Positions 7,406-13,181 of a stretch of DNA of 18,152 nucleotides are shown here, one piece after another (the first letter of the stretch is position 1; each line of letters starts with the position of its first letter). The notes beneath the pieces are model-generated. The model ran no database searches. It worked only from the letters and a program-made list of their open reading frames with translations, and was not told where the DNA came from. Both the position numbers and the translations under genes were made by a program. This stretch comes from an uncultured Anaerotruncus sp. (GTDB lineage Bacteria; Bacillota; Clostridia; Oscillospirales; Ruminococcaceae), in NCBI GenBank assembly GCA_910586875.1, contig CAJUJI010000046.1:1-18152 (forward strand), given 5' to 3'.

Positions 7406-7440
7406 AAAGGGCCGCCTCTTTCCGTAAAGGGGCGGCCCGC
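7405..7440 (-). terminator. Terminator between the DUF3793 relic and dtxR, possibly bidirectional
   Basis: GGGCCGCCTCTTT (7409-7421) pairs with AAAGGGGCGGCCC (7426-7438) through 13 bp, with one G-T/A-G irregularity, around a 4-nt loop. On the minus strand it is followed by TTTTC, so it terminates dtxR, whose stop is at 7481. The + strand tail GCTTTACC is weaker. Confidence 0.8.
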
Positions 7441-7480
7441 TTTACCATAGATCCCGGAACCGAAACAAACGATTTGCAAA

Positions 7481-7861
7481 TTATTTGTGCCTATCCCTGT
7501 TTTGAATGGTCAGTTCCCTGATCCGCTCATAGCTCTCATCGCTTAGGTCATGCTCGATCTTGCAGGCATCGGCGGCGGCATTCTCCGGTGATACACCCAG
7601 CTGGGTGAGAAATTCCGTCAAAAGCTGATGGCGCTCATAAATACGCTGGGCAATCTTCTCTCCAGGCGGGAGCAGGGTAATAAAACCGTCGTCATCCATC
7701 CGAATATATCCGTTTTCCCGCAAATTCTTCATGGCCACGCTGATACTGGGTTTGGAAAAGCCCAATTCCCGAACAATATCAATGGAGCGCACCATACCTT
7801 GATCTTCCTTGAGTTTTAAGATTGCCTCTAAATAGTCCTCAGCGGATTCGTGAATATTCAC
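7481..7861 (-). CDS. DtxR-family metal-dependent transcriptional repressor
   Basis: This is a 126-residue repressor of the short DtxR/IdeR/MntR type: winged helix plus metal-binding dimer domain, without the C-terminal SH3-like domain. The start NIHESAEDYLEAILKLKE and the helix-turn-helix SIDIVRELGFSKPSISVAMKNL are typical. The metal-site pattern ERHQLLTEFL, then ACKIEHDLSDES, keeps His and the Cys-x-x-Glu-His set. The Cys favours an iron-type over a manganese-type site, but this is only suggestive. The start is GTG 7861 behind AGGGGG. The longer frame to 7924 would run through the promoter and operator. It is divergent from feoA, and an inverted-repeat operator overlaps its own -10, so autoregulation is likely. 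Confidence 0.9.
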   Translation of the reverse strand: MNIHESAEDYLEAILKLKEDQGMVRSIDIVRELGFSKPSISVAMKNLRENGYIRMDDDGFITLLPPGEKIAQRIYERHQLLTEFLTQLGVSPENAAADACKIEHDLSDESYERIRELTIQNRDRHK

Positions 7862-7896
7862 AAGAAATTTCCCCCTTTCAACAGCTCCTGCATATA

Positions 7897-7914
7897 GGTT
7901 AGCACATTCTAACC
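7897..7914 (-). promoter_or_regulatory. Metal-box operator over the dtxR promoter
   Basis: GGTTAG (7897-7902), six bases, then CTAACC (7909-7914) form a perfect inverted repeat containing the core GTTAG-N6-CTAAC. On the minus strand the likely dtxR promoter is TTGAAA (7935-7930), an 18-bp spacer, and TAGAAT (7911-7906). The operator therefore covers the -10, the arrangement expected for self-repression. Confidence 0.75.
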
Positions 7915-7942
7915 CAAAAAGCAAGTTTTTTTCAAAAGGGGC

Positions 7943-7971
7943 TTGACAACATCAGTTAGCGGTGGTAAACT
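7943..7971 (+). promoter_or_regulatory. Promoter of the feo operon
   Basis: TTGACA (7943-7948), a perfect -35, is followed after 17 bp by TAAACT (7966-7971). The spacer and -10 contain GTTAG-CGGTGG-TAAAC (7955-7970), which looks like a degenerate copy of the metal box with only its left half intact. A perfect box follows downstream at 7987-8002. Confidence 0.75.
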
Positions 7972-7986
7972 AAGGACGATTTTAGA

Positions 7987-8002
7987 GTTAGAAATTGCTA
8001 AC
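7987..8002 (+). promoter_or_regulatory. Metal-box operator before feoA
   Basis: GTTAG (7987-7991), AAATTG, CTAAC (7998-8002) is a perfect inverted repeat. It lies about 9 nt after the predicted transcription start and 12 nt before the ribosome site GGAGG (8014-8018). A bound repressor here would block early transcription of the feo operon. It shares arms and spacing with the boxes at 7897, 8521 and 13089. Confidence 0.75.
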
Positions 8003-8025
8003 CATATGGGGAAGGAGGCGAAAAG

Positions 8026-8238
8026 ATGATGCCGCTGACAATGGCAAAGGCGGGAGAAACCGTCATGATCCGTAAAATCACCGGCAAGGATGAGGTGCGC
8101 CAACATCTGGCCGAGTTGGGTTTTGTGGTGGACAGCGATGTGACTGTAGTAAGCGAGATTGCGGGGAACCTGATCGTACAGGTGAAGGACAGCCGCATCG
8201 CGCTGGACAAAACCATGGCAAACCGGATTATGGTTTAG
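8026..8238 (+). CDS. feoA: FeoA family protein (first copy)
   Basis: FeoA is a small cytoplasmic SH3-like protein that helps the FeoB ferrous iron transporter. This copy has 70 residues. It shows the family order: an N-terminal strand, then IRKITGKDEVRQHLAELGFVVDSDVTVVSEIAGNLIVQVKDSRIALDKTMANRIMV, with the typical helix and LGF turn, and an ending strand that contacts the core. It is the first gene of the operon, under the TTGACA promoter and two metal boxes. GGAGG lies 7 nt upstream of ATG 8026; ATG 8029 is an equal alternative. A second feoA follows 44 bp later. Confidence 0.92.
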   Translation: MMPLTMAKAGETVMIRKITGKDEVRQHLAELGFVVDSDVTVVSEIAGNLIVQVKDSRIALDKTMANRIMV

Positions 8239-8254
8239 GAGTCTGAATAGACTC
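8239..8254 (+). other. Small hairpin between the two feoA genes
   Basis: GAGTCT (8239-8244) pairs with AGACTC (8249-8254) around GAAT, starting at the base after the first feoA stop. It is short and has no U-run. It may affect mRNA stability within the operon, or may be chance. Confidence 0.35.
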
Positions 8255-8282
8255 TAAGAAAATACTAGAGGAGGAGAATGGT

Positions 8283-8504
8283 ATGAAAACACTGAAGGAT
8301 GTCAAGGTGGGCGAAACAGCTACTGTGGCCCGGCTCCATGGGGAGGGCCCGGTAAAACGCCGGATCATGGACATGGGCATTACCAAGGGCGTGGAGATCT
8401 TTGTTCGCAAGGTGGCTCCCCTGGGCGACCCTATGGAGCTGAATGTCCGGGGATATGAGCTGAGCCTTCGGAAAGCCGATGCGGAGATGATCGAGGTAAG
8501 CTAA
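8283..8504 (+). CDS. feoA: FeoA family protein (second copy)
   Basis: This is a second SH3-like FeoA of 73 residues. Its sequence is a closer match to the general family than the first: LKDVKVGETATVARLHGEGPVKRRIMDMGITKGVEIFVRKVAPLGDPMELNVRGYELSLRKADAEMIEV. The RRIMDMGITKG turn and the PLGDP loop followed by a strand and R-G-YELSLR are diagnostic. GAGGAGGAG precedes the ATG. Tandem feoA-feoA-feoB is common in Clostridia. The two copies are quite different from each other, so they may have separate roles, for example one contacting FeoB and one acting as a sensor. That split is inference. Confidence 0.94.
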   Translation: MKTLKDVKVGETATVARLHGEGPVKRRIMDMGITKGVEIFVRKVAPLGDPMELNVRGYELSLRKADAEMIEVS

Positions 8505-8510
8505 ATTTTT

Positions 8511-8539
8511 TTGACCATAAGTTAGCTGTAGCTAACAAT
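8511..8539 (+). promoter_or_regulatory. Metal-box operator and possible internal promoter before feoB
   Basis: GTTAGCT-GT-AGCTAAC (8521-8536) is a perfect 16-bp palindrome that also fits the core GTTAG-N6-CTAAC. It lies between a TTGACC (8511-8516) and a weak AACAAT (8534-8539) spaced by 17 bp, so feoB may have its own metal-regulated start. If no promoter exists here, the box could instead be a roadblock inside the operon. Confidence 0.65.
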
Positions 8540-8557
8540 CGAAGGGAGAGAATCTTA

Positions 8558-10762
8558 ATGGATATGAAAATTGCCTTAGCGGGCAACCCCAACTGCGGCA
8601 AAACCACCCTGTTTAACGCGCTGACTGGCTCCAGCCAGTATGTGGGCAACTGGCCGGGAGTCACGGTGGAAAAGAAAGAGGGCAAACTAAAAGGCCATAA
8701 GGATATTGTTATTCAGGACCTGCCCGGCATCTATTCCCTGTCCCCCTATACTCTGGAAGAGGTGGTTGCCCGGAGCTATCTGGTGAAGGAGAAACCGGAC
8801 GCCATCCTCAATATCGTGGACGGCACCAACATTGAGCGCAATCTTTACCTCACCACCCAGCTCATTGAACTGGGCCTGCCAGTGGTGGTGGCGGTGAACA
8901 TGATCGACCTGGTGCGGAAGAACGGCGACACCATTGACCTTGTCAAGCTGGGGGCTGCCCTTGGCTGCGAGGTGGTAGAGATGAGCGCCCTCAAGGGGGA
9001 GGGCGGCATGGCCGCCGCCGAAAAAGCCGTAGATATGGCCCGGCGTCATCAGGCAGGGGAGTTGCCCCATGTCTTTACTGGCAGCGTGGAACACGCCCTG
9101 GCCCACATCGAGGAATCCATTCAGGGCCAGGTGGCAGACAGCTACCTGCGCTGGTATGCCATTAAAATTTTTGAACGGGATGAAAAGGTCTTGGAGGAGC
9201 TGAATCTTCCCTCTGATTTGAGGGCCCATCTGGAGGAGCATATCGCCGACTGCGAAAAAGAGCTGGACGATGACGCCGAGAGCATCATCACCAACCAGCG
9301 GTATTCCTACATTAACGGCGTAGTTGCCAAGGCGGTGAAGAAAAAAGCGGCGAAGCACAGTCTTTCCGTTTCCGACAAGATCGACCAGATCGTCACCAAC
9401 CGGGTGCTGGCTCTGCCCATCTTCGCTGTGATCATGTTCTGCATCTATGCTATTGCTATGGGCGGCTGGGGGATCTCCATCGGCACCATGGGTACCGACT
9501 GGGCCAACGATGTCCTTTTTGGCGAGCTGGTCCCCAGCCTGTTTGACACCATCCTGGGTGTCCTCCATGTGGCCGAGGACGGCTGGCTCTACGGCCTGAT
9601 CCTTGACGGTATCGTAGGCGGCGTGGGCGCGGTGCTGGGCTTTGTGCCGCAGATGCTGGTGCTGTTTCTGCTGCTGGCTATCCTGGAGGATGTGGGCTAC
9701 ATGGCCCGTGTCGCCTTCATCATGGACCGCATTTTCCGCCGCTTCGGCCTGTCCGGCAAAAGCTTCATCCCCATGCTGGTAGCCACCGGCTGTGGAGTGC
9801 CCGGCATCATGGCTTCCCGGACCATTGAGCAGGATCGGGACCGGAAGATGACCATTATGACCACCGGCTTCATTCCCTGCGGGGCCAAGATGCCCATCAT
9901 CGGCCTGTTTGCCGGAGCGGTGTTCGGGGATTCCCCCTGGGTGGCAACCTCCGCTTTCTTCATCGGCATCGCCGCAGTGGTTATTTCCGGCATCATGCTG
10001 AAAAAGTTTAAGGCATTCGCCGGGGAGCCTGCTCCCTTCGTCATGGAGCTGCCCGCTTATCACGCCCCTTCCATGGGCAATGTGCTTCGGGCCACCTGGG
10101 AGCGGGGCTGGAGCTTCATCAAGCGGGCGGGAACCATCATCCTCCTAAGTTCCATCGTCCTTTGGTTCCTCCAGGGCTACGGCTTCGTGGATGGCGCCCT
10201 CCAGGCTGTGGAGGACAACAACCACTCCATGCTGGCCGCCATCGGCAGCGCTGTTGCCTGGATCTTCGCGCCCATCGGCTGGGCAGGGGATATGGCCTGG
10301 AAGGCCACCGTGGCGACCGTCACAGGTCTCATTGCCAAAGAAGAGGTGGTCAACACCTTCGGCGTGTTGTATCAGTACGCCGGCGAGGCGGACCTGATGG
10401 AGGACGCCAGCGGCATCTACGCCGCCATTGGCGCGGACTTCGGCGCTATGGCCGCCTACTCCTTCATGATCTTCAACCTTCTTTGCGCCCCCTGCTTCGC
10501 CGCCATGGGCGCCATCAAGCGGGAGATGAACAACGCCAAATGGACGGCGGCAGCGATTGGGTATATGTGCGGCTTCGCCTATGTGGTGAGCCTGATTGTC
10601 TTCCAGTTGGGCGGACTGGTCACTGGCGAGGCGGCGTTCGGACTTGGAACCGTTGTGGCGCTGGTTCTGCTGGCGGGAATCCTTTACCTGCTGTTCCGCA
10701 AGGGCTATCAGGGGGAAGACCACGCCCGTCAGTTAAGCTCTGTGGCTGCTGCCGCAAAGTAA
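8558..10762 (+). CDS. feoB: Ferrous iron transport protein B
   Basis: FeoB is the inner-membrane ferrous iron channel with an N-terminal G protein. The 734 residues are a normal length. G motifs are GNPNCGKT (9-16), the G2 Thr in WPGVTVE (36), DLPG (54-57), NMID (114-117) and SALKG (143-147). A helical guanine-dissociation-inhibitor region follows to about 270, then two Gate-type membrane blocks. Conserved metal-path motifs are GCGVPG (411-416), CGAKMP (441-446) and CAPC (643-646). The start is ATG 8558 after GGGAG; ATG 8564 is possible. It lies 53 bp behind the second feoA, with a metal box between, and the FeoB-associated peptide follows 25 bp after its stop. Confidence 0.98.
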   Translation: MDMKIALAGNPNCGKTTLFNALTGSSQYVGNWPGVTVEKKEGKLKGHKDIVIQDLPGIYSLSPYTLEEVVARSYLVKEKPDAILNIVDGTNIERNLYLTTQLIELGLPVVVAVNMIDLVRKNGDTIDLVKLGAALGCEVVEMSALKGEGGMAAAEKAVDMARRHQAGELPHVFTGSVEHALAHIEESIQGQVADSYLRWYAIKIFERDEKVLEELNLPSDLRAHLEEHIADCEKELDDDAESIITNQRYSYINGVVAKAVKKKAAKHSLSVSDKIDQIVTNRVLALPIFAVIMFCIYAIAMGGWGISIGTMGTDWANDVLFGELVPSLFDTILGVLHVAEDGWLYGLILDGIVGGVGAVLGFVPQMLVLFLLLAILEDVGYMARVAFIMDRIFRRFGLSGKSFIPMLVATGCGVPGIMASRTIEQDRDRKMTIMTTGFIPCGAKMPIIGLFAGAVFGDSPWVATSAFFIGIAAVVISGIMLKKFKAFAGEPAPFVMELPAYHAPSMGNVLRATWERGWSFIKRAGTIILLSSIVLWFLQGYGFVDGALQAVEDNNHSMLAAIGSAVAWIFAPIGWAGDMAWKATVATVTGLIAKEEVVNTFGVLYQYAGEADLMEDASGIYAAIGADFGAMAAYSFMIFNLLCAPCFAAMGAIKREMNNAKWTAAAIGYMCGFAYVVSLIVFQLGGLVTGEAAFGLGTVVALVLLAGILYLLFRKGYQGEDHARQLSSVAAAAK

Positions 10763-10787
10763 CCGTCCCTGAAAGGAGCGATTGAAT

Positions 10788-10928
10788 ATGCCAGTTATAT
10801 TGGGGAATATCATCGTAATTGCTGCTCTGGTTGCCGCTGTGGTATTGGCTGTCCGATCTCTGTGGAAGTCTCACAAATCCGGCGGAGGCTGTAACGGCGA
10901 CTGCGGGAATTGCCGTGGCTGTCACTGA
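10788..10928 (+). CDS. FeoB-associated Cys-rich membrane peptide
   Basis: This 46-residue protein has a short N-terminus, one membrane helix (NIIVIAALVAAVVLAVRSLW, about 7-26) and a C-terminal GGGCNGDCGNCRGCH tail with Cys35, 39, 42 and 45. This is the layout of the FeoB-associated Cys-rich membrane proteins found after feoB in many Firmicutes. The tail could bind a metal at the channel exit, but its function is not established. GAAAGGAG (10771-10778) lies 9 nt before ATG 10788. It is the last gene of the feo operon and is followed by a terminator. Confidence 0.88.
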   Translation: MPVILGNIIVIAALVAAVVLAVRSLWKSHKSGGGCNGDCGNCRGCH

Positions 10929-10955
10929 AGCTTCGGGTCAATAAGACACGATGGG

Positions 10956-10989
10956 AAGGCATGGGCAGTAGGATCTGCTCATGCCTTTT
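10956..10989 (+). terminator. Rho-independent terminator of the feo operon
   Basis: AAGGCATGGGCAG (10956-10968) pairs with CTGCTCATGCCTT (10975-10987) with one G-U pair, around TAGGAT, followed by TTC. It ends the feo operon 28 nt after the Cys-rich peptide. The next regulator starts 24 nt later, so some readthrough may still feed it. Confidence 0.85.
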
Positions 10990-11012
10990 CCCTTTAAGGA
11001 GGATAGATTCTA

Positions 11013-11378
11013 ATGGCAGAATTACGGGAAACTCACCTGCGTTATTTGTTGGCGGTCTATGAGCTGGGGAAAACCAGTCCTGAAGTGGGGATTCAGAATG
11101 TTGCAAAGGCTCTGAGTTGTTCAAAAGCCTCTGTAACAAATATGATGGCGACCCTAATGGATCAAAAGCTGCTGGTGCGTGAGAAGTATGGGAAAATCTA
11201 TTTGACGGACACCGGTTTTTTGATGGCAAAGGATCTGCTCCGGTGTTTGGAAGTTCTTTATGAGCGGCTCCCGTCTATGGGGCTTGACCTAACGACAGAG
11301 GAATCCCAGAATTTAGCACACATCATTGTAGTTCACCTGCCGGAACATTGCCGGAGGCGGCTGGCGGGCAGAATGTAG
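11013..11378 (+). CDS. Second DtxR-like winged-helix regulator lacking the usual metal ligands
   Basis: This 121-residue protein begins with a DtxR-type winged helix: THLRYLLAVYELGKTS, then a helix-turn-helix with IQNVAKALSCSKASVTNMMATL, and a wing ending YGKIYLTDTGFLMAKDL. In the dimer region the DtxR set Cys-x-x-Glu-His is not conserved. Where the neighbour at 7481 has KIEHDLSDES, this one reads IVVHLPEHC by my alignment. It may use other ligands (His and Cys of LPEHC) or sense something else. AGGAGG is 7-8 nt before ATG 11013. It sits between the feo terminator and the ZIP gene, so either may be its target. A MarR-type assignment is a weaker alternative. Confidence 0.8.
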   Translation: MAELRETHLRYLLAVYELGKTSPEVGIQNVAKALSCSKASVTNMMATLMDQKLLVREKYGKIYLTDTGFLMAKDLLRCLEVLYERLPSMGLDLTTEESQNLAHIIVVHLPEHCRRRLAGRM

Positions 11379-11442
11379 CCATGGATAGAAGCGAGGAACG
11401 ATCCATGAAAACGGGAGACAACAAAGAATTTGGCGGAAGGGT

Positions 11443-11470
11443 TTGAACGGTTCATTTTGGAGCATAATTT
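11443..11470 (+). promoter_or_regulatory. Possible promoter before the ZIP transporter
   Basis: TTGAAC (11443-11448) and TAATTT (11465-11470) are spaced by 16 bp, leaving a leader of about 65 nt to ATG 11543. Both boxes are imperfect. The interval 11379-11542 has no gene I can support and no GTTAG-N6-CTAAC box. Confidence 0.35.
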
Positions 11471-11542
11471 TTAAATCACACAAACAGCCCCGCTTGGCGG
11501 AAGCCTTGCGCCGCTGTGCTATTTGGAGGCGAGTGTTCAGAA

Positions 11543-12325
11543 ATGACAAAGAATGTGATCCTTGAACTGCTCCTTCCCTTCCTGGGAACTTCATTGGGAG
11601 CAGGATGCGTGTTCTTCTTAAAAAGAGGAATGAATCTGCTGGTTCAGCGGGCCTTGACCGGCTTTGCGGCAGGTGTCATGGTGGCGGCATCAATCTGGAG
11701 CCTGTTGGTTCCCGCCATGGAACAGGCGGAGGATATGGGCCAATGGGCCTTTTTTCCGGCAGTTGTGGGGTTCTGGCTGGGTATCCTGTTCCTGCTGGTA
11801 CTGGACAGAACGGTCCCCCATCTGCACCAGAACAGCAGTCAGTCGGAAGGACCCCACACCCGCTTAAAACGGACCACCATGCTGGCACTGGCCGTCACCC
11901 TCCACAACATCCCGGAGGGAATGGCGGTAGGTGTGGTACTGGCGGGTTGGATGTCGGGAAACAACGATATTACTGCCGCCGGAACACTGGCCCTGTCCAT
12001 CGGCATCGCCATTCAGAATTTCCCGGAGGGGGCGATCGTCTCTATGCCCCTTCGGGCGGAGGGGGTGGGAAAAGGGCGCGCTTTCCTATATGGCGTCCTT
12101 TCTGGTATCGTGGAGCCTCTGGCGGCGATCCTGACCATGCTGGCGGCCGGGCTGATCCTGCCCGCCCTGCCCTACCTGCTCAGCTTTGCGGCGGGGGCCA
12201 TGGTCTATGTGGTGGTGGAGGAGCTGATCCCGGAGGCCTCCGCTGGGGAGCATTCCAATTTGGGGACGCTGTTTTTTGCGGCGGGATTTACCGTCATGCT
12301 GGCGCTGGATGTGGCGCTGGGCTAA
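11543..12325 (+). CDS. ZIP family divalent metal transporter
   Basis: ZIP proteins bring zinc, iron or manganese into the cytoplasm. This 260-residue protein has about eight membrane segments. The metal-site motifs are HNIPEG (121-126, helix 4) and QNFPEG (158-163, helix 5), as in ZupT-like bacterial members. A His-bearing cytoplasmic loop (His93, His95, His105) lies between helices 3 and 4. A Glu pair in VVVEELIPEA closes the fold. The GTG at 11516 is possible, but ATG 11543 gives a proper N-terminus; GGAGG at 11525-11529 is a little far (13 nt). Its presence beside feo and two DtxR-like regulators argues for iron or manganese, but the substrate cannot be fixed from sequence. Confidence 0.92.
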   Translation: MTKNVILELLLPFLGTSLGAGCVFFLKRGMNLLVQRALTGFAAGVMVAASIWSLLVPAMEQAEDMGQWAFFPAVVGFWLGILFLLVLDRTVPHLHQNSSQSEGPHTRLKRTTMLALAVTLHNIPEGMAVGVVLAGWMSGNNDITAAGTLALSIGIAIQNFPEGAIVSMPLRAEGVGKGRAFLYGVLSGIVEPLAAILTMLAAGLILPALPYLLSFAAGAMVYVVVEELIPEASAGEHSNLGTLFFAAGFTVMLALDVALG

Positions 12326-12353
12326 AAAGGGGAAACTGCCGCTTGTTTCAATG

Positions 12354-12406
12354 GCAGACAGAAGAAAAGTGTTGAGATGGGCCTTGACAAATTTTCTTCT
12401 GTCTGC
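12354..12406. repeat. 15-bp inverted repeat spanning the tetR promoter
   Basis: GCAGACAGAAGAAAA (12354-12368) is the exact reverse complement of TTTTCTTCTGTCTGC (12392-12406). The 23-bp centre carries the tetR -35 box (12384-12389), and the right arm fills the -35/-10 spacer. In RNA coming from the ZIP gene it could fold into a 15-bp hairpin, but no U-run follows. It could serve as a second regulator site or as a readthrough barrier. Confidence 0.7.
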
Positions 12407-12437
12407 TATTCTGTAACAGTGATATATAACACTGTTA
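12384..12437 (+). promoter_or_regulatory. tetR promoter with 24-bp palindromic operator
   Basis: TTGACA (12384-12389), 17 bp, TATTCT (12407-12412) form the promoter. TAACAGTG (12414-12421), ATATATAA, CACTGTTA (12430-12437) is a perfect inverted repeat with 8-bp arms at the transcription start, just before the gene. That is the usual place and size for TetR self-repression. It bears no similarity to the GTTAG-type metal box. Confidence 0.8.
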
Positions 12438-12452
12438 TGAGTGAGGTATACC

Positions 12453-13067
12453 ATGGAAATACAAAGTGAGACTTTGACTCGTATCCATCAATCGGCTATG
12501 GAGGAATTTCTGGAAAAGGGCTTTGCGGATGCCTCACTGCGGCAGATCGTCAAGAATGCCGGAGTGACTACCGGAGCCTTTTACGGATACTACTCCAGCA
12601 AGGACGCTCTATTCACCGCCTTGGTAGAACCTCATGCGGCGGCGGTCATGGGAATGTTCATGCGGGCGCAGACTGCGTTCTCTGAACTGCCGGAGGAGGA
12701 ACAGCCCAGCCATGTAGGGGTAGAATCCAGTGATTGCGTAAAGGAAATGCTGGACTATGTGTACCAGCATCTTGACCCATTCAGATTATTGATCTGCAAG
12801 GCCCAGGGCACTGGATACGAAAACTTTATCCACAACATGGTAGAGATCGAAGTGGAAGCCACCCAGCGTTTCATGGAAGTCCTGCGCAGGCAGGGCCGAG
12901 ACATCCCGGAGCTGGACGATCAGCTCTGCCACATCATCGCCAGCGGGATGTTCCACGGGATATTCGAGGTCGTGGTCCACGATATGCCCTATGACCGGGC
13001 AAAGCACTATGTCAAACAGCTCCAGGATTTTTTCCTTGCTGGCTGGCACAGTATGATGGGGGTCTAA
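12453..13067 (+). CDS. TetR/AcrR family transcriptional regulator
   Basis: This 204-residue repressor has a classic N-terminal TetR helix-turn-helix: AMEEFLEKGFADASLRQIVKNAGVTTGAFYGYYSSKDALFTALVEP (about 15-60). The alpha-helical C-terminal ligand and dimer domain is divergent, as is usual. Start chosen: ATG 12453 behind GAGG; the upstream GTG 12441 lies in the ribosome site. It precedes and is codirectional with the ABC-ABC-MATE operon, so it may also control those pumps in response to a transported compound. No copy of its 24-bp operator is seen before the ABC genes. A short GC hairpin overlaps its stop codon. Confidence 0.9.
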   Translation: MEIQSETLTRIHQSAMEEFLEKGFADASLRQIVKNAGVTTGAFYGYYSSKDALFTALVEPHAAAVMGMFMRAQTAFSELPEEEQPSHVGVESSDCVKEMLDYVYQHLDPFRLLICKAQGTGYENFIHNMVEIEVEATQRFMEVLRRQGRDIPELDDQLCHIIASGMFHGIFEVVVHDMPYDRAKHYVKQLQDFFLAGWHSMMGV

Positions 13068-13076
13068 GACCCCTTT
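13059..13076 (+). terminator. Short terminator overlapping the tetR stop codon
   Basis: GGGGTC (13059-13064) pairs with GACCCC (13068-13073) with the stop codon TAA as the loop, followed by TTTCATTT. The 6-bp stem is all strong pairs but short, so termination may be partial. Confidence 0.5.
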
Positions 13077-13088
13077 CATTTGGCCTAC

Positions 13089-13108
13089 AAGTTAGTTATA
13101 ACTAACTT
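13089..13108. promoter_or_regulatory. Perfect 20-bp metal-box palindrome before the ABC-ABC-MATE operon
   Basis: AAGTTAGTTATAACTAACTT (13089-13108) is a perfect palindrome. Its core is GTTAG-N6-CTAAC (13091-13106), the same arms and spacing as the boxes before dtxR, feoA and feoB. TATAAC inside it (13097-13102) is the best -10 candidate, though no good -35 lies upstream. It sits about 73 bp before the ABC start codon. It is the strongest box in the window. Confidence 0.8.
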
Positions 13109-13123
13109 ATAGGGATGGATATG

Positions 13124-13146
13124 AGAAAGTGTCCGCGGCACTTTCT
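13124..13146 (+). other. Leader hairpin before the first ABC gene
   Basis: AGAAAGTG (13124-13131) pairs with CACTTTCT (13139-13146) around TCCGCGG. It lies between the metal-box palindrome and the ribosome site and has no U-run after it. It may stabilise the 5' end of the mRNA. Confidence 0.4.
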
Positions 13147-13181
13147 GTATCATAGATCATTTGTCACAAGGAGGTATCCAC

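Noticed and set aside
8687..10063. Long minus-strand open frame of 458 codons opposite feoB
   Set aside because: It is antisense to a certain feoB. Its product is rich in His, Gly, Gln and Asp as expected from reversed GC-rich codons, with no domain or ribosome site.
11382..11470. Possible small gene between the second DtxR-like gene and ZIP
   Set aside because: The frame from ATG 11382 gives 21 codons with no good ribosome site. Another frame ending LAEGFERFILEHNF has a stop just upstream and no start.
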